Made by a program: the position numbers and the translations under genes. The notes below the pieces were generated by a model. That model saw only the letters and a program-made list of their open reading frames with translations, was not told where the DNA came from and made no database searches. From Thioalkalivibrio sp. (lineage in GTDB: Bacteria; Pseudomonadota; Gammaproteobacteria; Ectothiorhodospirales; Ectothiorhodospiraceae): a stretch of DNA of 6,010 nucleotides. This document shows, piece by piece, positions 1 to 5,145 of this stretch. The stretch is from NCBI GenBank assembly GCA_018224485.1, contig JAGTVE010000090.1, positions 1 to 6,010 of the forward strand, written 5' to 3'. Each line of letters starts with the position of its first letter. The first letter of the stretch is position 1.

Positions 1-140
1 CTGAAGAGATCCGGACATGGCTGGAGGCAGGCGCCGGCGGACTGCGCTCGGGTGATGTCTACGCCCGGTTGGGGACGGCAGTCCCAGGCGAGGCGCCGGC
101 CCGCCGCAGTCCAGGGGCGCGGCCCGCGCGACCCGCTTGA
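1..140 (+). CDS. C-terminal tail of an unidentified upstream gene (partial)
   Basis: An open frame enters from the left edge (first whole codon at 3) and ends at TGA 138-140. It gives about 45 residues that begin EEIRTWLEAGAGGLRSGDVY. The first half looks like a real amphipathic helix, while the last 20 residues are an Ala/Arg/Pro/Gly-rich tail of the kind that often ends proteins in high-GC genomes. The other two plus frames are less convincing here: one stops at position 4 and again at 52-54, and the other would have to run into the next gene as an N-terminal extension. The stop lies 31 bp before the creatininase start, so the two genes are probably co-transcribed. I do not recognise the family. 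From context it could be another enzyme of the same pathway, but the sequence does not show this. Confidence 0.5.
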   Translation, partial: EEIRTWLEAGAGGLRSGDVYARLGTAVPGEAPARRSPGARPARPA

Positions 141-153
141 CACTTCGATTGCC

Positions 154-163
154 AGGGGAAAGG
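154..163 (+). promoter_or_regulatory. Ribosome binding site of the creatininase-family gene
   Basis: A purine-rich stretch, AGGGGAAAGG, lies 8 bases before ATG 172. It is the only good Shine-Dalgarno-like signal in this gap. It decides for the start at 172 over the earlier in-frame ATG codons at 52 and 55. Confidence 0.55.
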
Positions 164-171
164 CTGCGTCC

Positions 172-984
172 ATGAGCACCGACGGCTTCGTGCGCTGGCA
201 GGACCTGACCTCGCCCGAGATCCGTGCGCTGGTCGCACGCGATCCCGTGGTCGTACTGCCGCTGGCGGCGATCGAGCAGCACGGTCCGCACCTGCCCCTG
301 TCGACCGATCTCGACATCGGTCTGGGTCTGCTGGATGCGGCGGCCCGGCAGCTGGCCGATGGCGTGCTGGCGGTTGTGCTGCCACCGGTCGCGATCGGTA
401 CCAGCATGGAGCACGAGGCCTTCGCCGGAACCCTGAGCCTGGATCCGGAGACGGCCTATGCGCAGGTCCGCCAGCTGGGCGCTGCGGTGGCCGCAGCCGG
501 GTTCAGGAGGCTGCTGTTCTGCAACAGTCACGGCGGCAACACGCAGTTGATGGACCTCGCGGGGCTGCGCCTGCGCCGCGATCACGGGCTGCTGGTGGTG
601 AAGTGCAGTTACTTCCGGCTGGGCCTCCCGGATGATGTCGACCTTCCGGCGGGAGAGCTCCGGCATGGCTACCACGGCGGCGCGCTGGAGACGGCGATGA
701 TGCTGCATCTGGCCCCGGAACGGGTGCGCATGGAGCACCGCGGGGACCGGGTCTCCGTCGGAGTGCGCCTGGACAGGGAGATGACGATGCTCGGTCCGGA
801 GGGCCCGGCATCGTTCGCGTGGATGACCCAGGATCTGCACCGCGAGGGTGTGGTCGGCAACGCACTGCTCGCCGACGCCGCGCTGGGCGCGAGGCTGGTC
901 CGGCACTACGGTGCCGCGATCGCGAGGGTGATCCAGGAGACCGGGGCCTTCCCTCTAGAGCTGCTGCGGCCGGGTGAGCAATGA
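172..984 (+). CDS. Creatininase-family metal-dependent amidohydrolase (ArfB/MftE-like)
   Basis: A 270-residue cytoplasmic hydrolase of the creatininase superfamily, close to the usual family length of 240-270. The metal-site motifs are intact: E35-x-H37 in the IEQHGPHLP segment, D46 in the STDLD segment, H120 in the SHGGN motif, and E173 in the HGGALET motif that corresponds to the family's H-x-G-E/x-x-E-T block. Known members hydrolyse C-N amide bonds: creatininase, the archaeal FAPy-nucleotide deformylase ArfB, and the mycofactocin peptidase MftE. The start at 172 is chosen because residues from FVRWQDLT onward match a typical N-terminus and an RBS sits just upstream. An extension to 52 would add 40 Arg/Pro-rich residues that read over the tail of the preceding gene. 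The neighbouring RibD-C-type reductase makes an ArfB-like deformylase of a GTP-derived pyrimidine the most attractive role, but that substrate is inferred. The family call is secure. Confidence 0.93.
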   Translation: MSTDGFVRWQDLTSPEIRALVARDPVVVLPLAAIEQHGPHLPLSTDLDIGLGLLDAAARQLADGVLAVVLPPVAIGTSMEHEAFAGTLSLDPETAYAQVRQLGAAVAAAGFRRLLFCNSHGGNTQLMDLAGLRLRRDHGLLVVKCSYFRLGLPDDVDLPAGELRHGYHGGALETAMMLHLAPERVRMEHRGDRVSVGVRLDREMTMLGPEGPASFAWMTQDLHREGVVGNALLADAALGARLVRHYGAAIARVIQETGAFPLELLRPGEQ

Positions 985-1040
985 TGCTGCAGTGTGGCGG
1001 GTATCCGGGTCGTCCCATGGGGCCATCAGTGGAGGCTGCC

Positions 1041-1048
1041 GGGGTGAT
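1041..1048 (+). promoter_or_regulatory. Probable ribosome binding site of the reductase gene
   Basis: GGGGTGAT ends 6 bases before ATG 1055. The competing GTG at 974 has no convincing Shine-Dalgarno sequence. Third-position G/C in that frame is also visibly lower between 974 and 1054 than after 1055, which favours the ATG. Confidence 0.4.
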
Positions 1049-1054
1049 CTGCCG

Positions 1055-1858
1055 ATGACGGGCCGGGATCCGGAGGAGGAGACCTGGAATCGGATCCTGC
1101 TCCAGCGCGACCGGCTTCGGATGGTCCGCCCCCCCGGAGGTGACGGAGACCCAGTGCCCGGATCCGGGGGGCGGGGTCGATCGCAGCTGGAGTCCATCTA
1201 TCTGCCGCTGCTGCGCGGCGGCGGTCTGGTGATCGCGCAACTCGGGCAGACCCTCGACGGACGGATCGCGACGCGCACCGGTCATTCTCATTTCATCACC
1301 GGTCCGGCGGACATCGTGCATCTGCACCGCCTGCGGGCCCTGGTGGATGCGGTGGTGGTGGGAGCGGGGACCGCGATCTCCGATGATCCGCAGCTCACTG
1401 TCCGGGAGGTTGCCGGCCGGAACCCGGTCCGGGTGGTCCTGGATCCCTCCGCGCGCGTTCCGCCGGACCGGCGCATGTTCCATGACGGCCTCGCGCCCAC
1501 GCTCTGGATCGTCACGCCACAGGCCGATCACGGGCCCGCCCCCGCCGGGGTTGAGGTGCTGCGGCTCGAAGTGGGTCCGACGGGCTGCGGCTTCGATCCC
1601 GGTAACGTGCTGCAGATGCTGGCCGCGCGTGGCTTGCGACGGGTGCTGGTGGAGGGCGGGGGCATCACGGTGTCGCGGTTTCTGGATGCCGGCGTGCTGC
1701 ACCGTCTGCACGTGACGGTCGCGCCGCTGCTACTGGGCTCGGGCCGCCCCTCGCTGACGCTCGAACCGGTGGACCGGCTGGATCAGGCACGCAGGCCGCG
1801 CTGCCGTCAGTTTTCGCTCGGCGACGACGTGCTGTTCGATCTGGAATTTCGCCCCTGA
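1055..1858 (+). CDS. Stand-alone RibD C-terminal-type (DHFR-like fold) pyrimidine reductase
   Basis: A 267-residue NAD(P)H-dependent reductase. Residues 56-117 carry the RibD-C hallmarks in order: IAQLGQTLDGRIAT (61-73, with the family's S/T-LDGRIA), an ITGP segment (81-84), HRLRALVDAVVVGAGT (91-106) and DDPQLTVR (110-117). A VVLDP strand follows (127-131), then the cofactor loop VLVEGGG (197-203), and a conserved C-terminal sheet ending DVLFDLEF. There is no N-terminal cytidine-deaminase-like zinc domain, so this resembles archaeal ArfC or yeast Rib7, which reduce the ribosyl group of the GTP-derived diaminopyrimidine, and not bifunctional RibD. Residues 25-43 form a Gly/Pro-rich linker joining a short helical N-terminal segment to the core. 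A GTG at 974 would overlap the creatininase stop by 11 bp and add 27 residues. I prefer ATG 1055, which leaves 70 bp (985-1054) with no visible feature other than the probable RBS. The last 52 bp overlap the convergent membrane-protein gene. Confidence 0.9.
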   Translation: MTGRDPEEETWNRILLQRDRLRMVRPPGGDGDPVPGSGGRGRSQLESIYLPLLRGGGLVIAQLGQTLDGRIATRTGHSHFITGPADIVHLHRLRALVDAVVVGAGTAISDDPQLTVREVAGRNPVRVVLDPSARVPPDRRMFHDGLAPTLWIVTPQADHGPAPAGVEVLRLEVGPTGCGFDPGNVLQMLAARGLRRVLVEGGGITVSRFLDAGVLHRLHVTVAPLLLGSGRPSLTLEPVDRLDQARRPRCRQFSLGDDVLFDLEFRP

Positions 1859-2778
1859 CCCCGCTCGGGCCACGTCTCGGTCTCCCGCCCGCCGACCAAC
1901 CCGAAGGCTCCGGGCAACGCGGCCACCATGAACAGCAGGCCGAAGGCGACCGCGACCGCAACCCCCTGCGCAACGGCCAGTCCGGCGGCGGTCCACAGCA
2001 GCGCCGCGGCGCCCTCGCGCACGCCCCATCCGGCGATGCTGATCGGGAGCATCATCACCAGCAGGATCGGGGCGATCAGCGGCAGCAGCGTCCCGAGCGG
2101 AATGTCCACCCCCAGCGCCCGGGCGGTTGCCGCATAGGCGGCAAGATTGGCCGCGGTGGCCAGGATCGCGGTCAGCAGCTGCACCAGCAGCACGGGCGCG
2201 GGCAGGTAGGCCCGGAGCGCATCGTTCCCGAATCCGGCGACGGCGCTCCGGATGACCGGCAGCAGCGCGCGCAGCACCGCGGCCGCCAGCGCGACGATCA
2301 CCACCGCGACAGCGGCCCAGACCCAGTAGATCTGCATGGCCGGGCGCAGGGCCGGGATCGCGGTCAGGGAGGCCAGCGCGATGCCGACCATCAGGAACTG
2401 GACGACCACCCGTTCGAGTACCACTGCGTGCACTGCCGTGCGGGTAAGGCTGGTCAGACGCGCGTGTCGCCATGCCCGCGACACGTCGCCGAGAATGCCC
2501 CCCGGCAGCAGCTGGTTCAGAAAGACGCCGAGGTAGTACTCGCGTAGCGCATGCCGGTAGGACATCCGCATGCCGAGTCGAAGGGCGGTGAAACGCCAGC
2601 GCCAGGCGAGCAGCGCGATCTGCAGGACGAGCGCCGCGACCGCCGGCAACGCCCAGCGAGGGTCCAGCTGCGAGAGGTGCCTCCCGACCTCGCGCATGTC
2701 GAGCACCAGGAACAGCCCGAACAGCAGCCCGGTGCTCAGCGCCAGCTTCATCAGACCCTTCCGTCTCGCGGTCATCAT
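1807..2778 (-). CDS. Lysylphosphatidylglycerol synthase TM-region / UPF0104 flippase-like membrane protein
   Basis: A 323-residue integral inner-membrane protein of the family named for the N-terminal flippase domain of MprF (TIGR00374/PF03706 type). Hydrophobic segments are visible at about 10-26, 43-58, 118-141, 150-169 and 192-215, with several more to about residue 295. Family signatures are present: FLNQLLPGGILGDVSRAWR at 86-104, the LER motif at 121-123, and SIAGWGVREGA in the C-terminal half. The catalytic lysyl-transferase domain of MprF is absent, so aminoacylation of lipid is not expected. Members commonly accompany glycosyltransferases and are thought to move lipid-linked or glycosylated material across the membrane. 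That is a family-level inference, and the substrate here is unknown. The start at 2778 forms an ATGA overlap with the methyltransferase stop; ATG 2775 and ATG 2751 are alternatives. The hydrophilic last 25 or so residues lie mostly in the 52-bp overlap with the reductase gene. Confidence 0.9.
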   Translation of the reverse strand: MMTARRKGLMKLALSTGLLFGLFLVLDMREVGRHLSQLDPRWALPAVAALVLQIALLAWRWRFTALRLGMRMSYRHALREYYLGVFLNQLLPGGILGDVSRAWRHARLTSLTRTAVHAVVLERVVVQFLMVGIALASLTAIPALRPAMQIYWVWAAVAVVIVALAAAVLRALLPVIRSAVAGFGNDALRAYLPAPVLLVQLLTAILATAANLAAYAATARALGVDIPLGTLLPLIAPILLVMMLPISIAGWGVREGAAALLWTAAGLAVAQGVAVAVAFGLLFMVAALPGAFGLVGGRETETWPERGQGRNSRSNSTSSPSEN

Positions 2779-3581
2779 CGCACGTTCGGGAGTGCCAACA
2801 GGTCGCGGTGGCCGACTTGCAGGCCAGTGCGCCCGGAACGCAGGTCCTCCAGGCGGCGTGTGCCCCAGTCCCGAAGCGTTCCCGCCTGTTCCGGAAACGT
2901 CTCCGCGGCGGCGTTCACCCAGCCGGCGATCAGCGGGCCGGCCAGCGGCAGTGACCCGGCATCGAGGTGCCAGGGACTGGCTTCGATCCAGACCCGGTAC
3001 CCTGCCTCCCGGAACCGTGCCGCCGCCTCCGGGGTGGCCTTCGGTCCAAGTGCAGCCCCAAGTCCCTTGTCACGCTCCTGGTGGGCATTGACCGCGGCGC
3101 GCACAAAGGCGTCGCCGGGATCCGCTGCGGTCCAGGTCACTTCGCCGTCATAGCTGAGTACCAGCAGTACGGCGGTGCCGTGGCCGGCACACTCGCGCAC
3201 CAGTCTATCCAGCCAGTCCGCGGAAACGAGATCGAGCAGGGCCGAGGCGGTCACGAGATCGGTCCCGGTCGCCGGCAGTGCCCAGTCCCGGAGGTCCATC
3301 CGCTCTGTCTGCAGGGTCAGCGTTCCGGCGCCGGACGGAGCCGCGATGCATCCCAGCAGCCCCGGGTCGTGATCCACTAGCGTCCACTGCTGCGGCGCCG
3401 GCAGCCGGGGGGCGAGGTAGCGCAGGTTGGATCCGGTGCCGGCACCGAGGTCTGTGATCTTCAGGGATTCCCGACCGCGGCACCACTCCACCCGCAGGCG
3501 CTCCACCAGCGGCTGCGAGCGCGCCGCGTGATCGGCGGGCTCGCGCAGGCTGAGCCAGTCGGCCGCGAAGCGCTCGTTCAT
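2775..3581 (-). CDS. Class I SAM-dependent methyltransferase
   Basis: A 268-residue soluble protein with a Rossmann-type SAM-binding domain. Motif I is ITDLGAGTGSNLRYL at residues 42-56. The acidic end of strand 2 is in TLVDHDP (67-73, D70 the likely SAM-ribose ligand). A motif II/III acidic residue pair lies around MDLRDW (95-100), and the strand-4 region TDLVTASALLDLVSADWL spans 107-124. The usual helical and strand continuation is seen in VLLVLSYDGEV further on. The C-terminal half is a longer, family-specific region with no recognised motif. The methyl acceptor cannot be read from the sequence. A small-molecule or glycan acceptor fits the gene's place between a glycosyltransferase and a flippase-like protein. 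It overlaps both neighbours by 4 bp (ATGA at 3578-3581 and at 2775-2778), which indicates strict co-transcription and probable translational coupling. Confidence 0.9.
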   Translation of the reverse strand: MNERFAADWLSLREPADHAARSQPLVERLRVEWCRGRESLKITDLGAGTGSNLRYLAPRLPAPQQWTLVDHDPGLLGCIAAPSGAGTLTLQTERMDLRDWALPATGTDLVTASALLDLVSADWLDRLVRECAGHGTAVLLVLSYDGEVTWTAADPGDAFVRAAVNAHQERDKGLGAALGPKATPEAAARFREAGYRVWIEASPWHLDAGSLPLAGPLIAGWVNAAAETFPEQAGTLRDWGTRRLEDLRSGRTGLQVGHRDLLALPNVR

Positions 3582-4642
3582 GGTGTTCCCAGTTCCATCA
3601 CGGCGGCCGCGAATTGGCCGGAGACCGCTTCCCAGGAGGGCAGGGACCGGACGTGCTCGCGTGCCCCGCGGGCAAATGTGGCGCGGAGCTCCGGATCATC
3701 CAGCAGCCGGCCCAGGGCCTCTGCAAGGGCGTCGACGTCGCCCGGCGTGACCAGAAGCCCCGCGCTGGCGGGAACGGTGGAGGGGATCGCACCCCCGTGC
3801 GTCGCAACCACCGGCAGGGAATGGGCCATCGCCTCGGTGAAGGCCATCCCGTAACCCTCATACCAGGAGGGCAGCACGAAGACGTCGGCGCGTCGGTACA
3901 GCTCGCTGAGTTCCCGCTCGGTGCATTCGCCGCGAATCTCCACCCTGCCAGCGAAGCCCAGCCGAGCGGTCTCCGCGCGGACGCGGTCGGCGAACAGCGG
4001 ATCCCGGGCATCGCTGCCGGCGAGAATGCAGCGCCACGGCCGGTCGCGAAGCCGCGTCAGTGCCCGCAACAACAGGTCCTGCCCCTTGCGTGGCACCAGA
4101 GCGCCGACACAGAGCAGCATCGGTGTGGCCACCGCCCGCGGTGACGGACGCCCTGGCGCCGTTACGGTGATGCCGGGTGTCACGACCCGTATCGGGGGTG
4201 TCGGCCGCAGCCACTCCCGCAACCGTTCTGCGGTATGGGCGCTGGTCGCCACGAGGCCGCGGCAGGCGCTCAGTGCGGAGCGCTCCAGCACGGCGAGCTC
4301 CGCGGCCCGCTCCGGCGGCAGGCCCGTTTCCTCGCACAACGGATGGTGCACCAGACCGAGCAGGGTCAGACGCTGGCAGTGACGTCTGGCGGGTCCGGGT
4401 ACCCCTCCGAGGGCAAGACCGTCGATGACCACCGTCGCTCCGCCGGGAAGGCCCGCGAGCGCCGCCTCGAGCGCCTGCTCCGCCTCCGCATCGGGGCCGG
4501 GGAAAACCCCCGTTAGGGAGTGCACCGTCACCGGCCTGCCAAGGGCGCGCAGCCCCTCGGCAATCCGCCGGTCGTAGATGTAGCCACCGGTTCGCTGATC
4601 CAGACGACCGGGCACCACCAGGTGGATTTCAGCGTGCGTCAA
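3578..4642 (-). CDS. GT4-family glycosyltransferase (GT-B fold)
   Basis: A 354-residue retaining glycosyltransferase of the GT4 / glycosyl transferases group 1 type. The N-terminal domain opens with IHLVVPGRLDQRTGGYIYDRR (6-26), where the Gly-Gly loop is typical of donor/acceptor entry in GT-B enzymes. The C-terminal donor domain shows VGALVPRKGQDLLLRAL (179-195, R185/K186 the likely diphosphate-binding pair), GRVEIRGECTERELSELYRRADVFVLPS (232-259), and the E-x7-E motif E262...E270 in EGYGMAFTEAMA. No signal peptide or membrane segment is seen, so it should act in the cytoplasm on a nucleotide-sugar donor. The sugar and acceptor are unknown. The start codon is TTG at 4642-4640, giving a TTGA overlap with the stop of the PTPS-like gene. 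Starting at the next plausible codon (GTG, Val9) would delete the first beta strand, so TTG is preferred. Confidence 0.92.
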   Translation of the reverse strand: MTHAEIHLVVPGRLDQRTGGYIYDRRIAEGLRALGRPVTVHSLTGVFPGPDAEAEQALEAALAGLPGGATVVIDGLALGGVPGPARRHCQRLTLLGLVHHPLCEETGLPPERAAELAVLERSALSACRGLVATSAHTAERLREWLRPTPPIRVVTPGITVTAPGRPSPRAVATPMLLCVGALVPRKGQDLLLRALTRLRDRPWRCILAGSDARDPLFADRVRAETARLGFAGRVEIRGECTERELSELYRRADVFVLPSWYEGYGMAFTEAMAHSLPVVATHGGAIPSTVPASAGLLVTPGDVDALAEALGRLLDDPELRATFARGAREHVRSLPSWEAVSGQFAAAVMELGTP

Positions 4643-5037
4643 AGGGGCCCTTCGTAGCTGGCCCAGGCCACGTGCGATTCGTGCAGGGTCACCCGCAGCG
4701 CGGACAGTCCGGACGCCGAGGGTCCCAGCTTTCCGCGCTGGATCGCGTCGGCGAGGCGCGTCTGGATCTCGTGGGCGAGAACCTCCGTTGTGGTGTTGCG
4801 GTTCTCGAATTCCGGATGGTCGTCCAGATTGTGGTAGTTCATCGTCGCGAGGATCGCCGCGAGCTGCTGGCTGGCCAGGCCGATGTCGACCACCAGCCCG
4901 TCGTCATCCAGTCCCTCGCGGAGGAAGGTTGCGTCGACGACGTAGGTGGCTCCGTGCAGGCGCTGGGCCGGGCCGAAGACCTCCCCGGTGAAGCTGTGGG
5001 CAATCATGAAGTGGTCGCGGACGTTGAGGCTGTACAT
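4639..5037 (-). CDS. Divergent PTPS/QueD-family protein lacking canonical catalytic residues
   Basis: A 132-residue T-fold protein of the 6-pyruvoyl-tetrahydropterin synthase / 6-carboxytetrahydropterin synthase family, normal in length. The scaffold is clear: a DHFMIAHSF first strand, GPAQRLHGATYVVDATF (22-38), VVDIG (49-53), NYHNLDDHPEF (67-77), NTTTEVLAHEI (81-91), and a final LHESHVAWASYEG block whose E120 matches the pterin-anchoring Glu. H14 and H28 align with the first two zinc His ligands. The third ligand, normally the second His of H-G-H, is A30. The catalytic Cys four residues before that motif is A24, and the Asp-His pair of the triad aligns with N67-Y68. So the fold and pterin-type pocket look kept while the known lyase/synthase machinery is lost. 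Normal BH4 or queuosine chemistry is therefore doubtful. It is the first of four genes chained by 4-bp overlaps, and its ATG has a good AGGAG site. Confidence 0.88.
   Translation of the reverse strand: MYSLNVRDHFMIAHSFTGEVFGPAQRLHGATYVVDATFLREGLDDDGLVVDIGLASQQLAAILATMNYHNLDDHPEFENRNTTTEVLAHEIQTRLADAIQRGKLGPSASGLSALRVTLHESHVAWASYEGPL
4648..4653 (-). promoter_or_regulatory. Ribosome binding site for the TTG-initiated glycosyltransferase
   Basis: On the minus strand GAAGGG lies inside the last codons of the PTPS-like gene, 5 bases before TTG 4642. This placement supports the rare start codon and the coupled reading of the two genes. Confidence 0.5.
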
Positions 5038-5042
5038 GGCGG

Positions 5043-5047
5043 CTCCT
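5043..5047 (-). promoter_or_regulatory. Ribosome binding site of the PTPS-like gene
   Basis: AGGAG on the minus strand sits 5 bases before ATG 5037. It is the strongest Shine-Dalgarno sequence in the window. It fits a gene that begins a coupled block after a 108-bp gap. Confidence 0.7.
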
Positions 5048-5107
5048 GTGGGCGGGACTGCGGGAAACGATCACAGACTGCGAGACCATCGCGCGCGCGC
5101 TTCGTTC

Positions 5108-5139
5108 GGGAACCGCGCGCTGCGCGGGTGCGCGGTCCC
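5108..5139 (-). other. GC-rich hairpin in the gap between the dehydrogenase and PTPS-like genes
   Basis: The arms 5108-5118 (GGGAACCGCGC) and 5130-5139 (GCGCGGTCCC) are complementary over 10 pairs with one bulged A, around an 11-base loop. Read on the minus strand the hairpin begins 6 bases after the dehydrogenase stop codon. No T-run follows it, so it is not a standard intrinsic terminator. It could protect a 3' mRNA end, act as a processing or attenuation element between the two genes, or be a by-product of high GC. The rest of the 108-bp gap (5038-5145) shows no convincing sigma-70 promoter. Confidence 0.4.
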
Positions 5140-5145
5140 GGCACC

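Noticed and set aside
137..142. Perfect TTGACA, resembling a sigma-70 -35 box, before the creatininase gene
   Set aside because: At a 17-base spacing the -10 position reads AAGGCT, overlapping the RBS and nearly touching the start codon. The match is probably chance at the preceding gene's stop codon.
52..171. N-terminal extension of the creatininase to the ATG codons at 52 or 55
   Set aside because: The added 40 residues are Arg/Pro-rich and not family-like, and they overlap the tail of the preceding gene. A good RBS precedes ATG 172.
172..984. Assignment of the creatininase homologue to mycofactocin synthesis (MftE)
   Set aside because: No precursor peptide, radical-SAM MftC or MftB chaperone is present in the window. 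The reductase and PTPS-like neighbours point to pyrimidine/pterin chemistry.
503..1711. A 402-codon open frame on the minus strand, antisense to the creatininase and reductase genes
   Set aside because: Its product is an Arg/Pro/Gly/His-rich low-complexity string with no domain pattern. It crosses two well-supported plus-strand genes and is explained by high GC suppressing stop codons.
1055..1858. Housekeeping riboflavin gene ribD
   Set aside because: The protein has no zinc deaminase domain, and no other riboflavin genes lie in the window. It is better described as a stand-alone RibD-C-type reductase.
1730..2473. A 247-codon minus-strand frame inside the membrane-protein gene
   Set aside because: It is a frame-shifted shadow of the UPF0104-type gene, rich in Gly/Arg/Ala and without hydrophobic segments or motifs. 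The overlapping frame carries all the family signatures.
2551..3153. A 200-codon plus-strand frame across the methyltransferase and the membrane-protein start
   Set aside because: It is a Ser/Arg/Pro-rich antisense shadow. The minus-strand frames have clear SAM-binding and flippase motifs and coupled starts.
5108..5139. Intrinsic (Rho-independent) terminator after the dehydrogenase gene
   Set aside because: The stem is strong, but the downstream minus-strand sequence (GAACGAAGCG) has no T-run.
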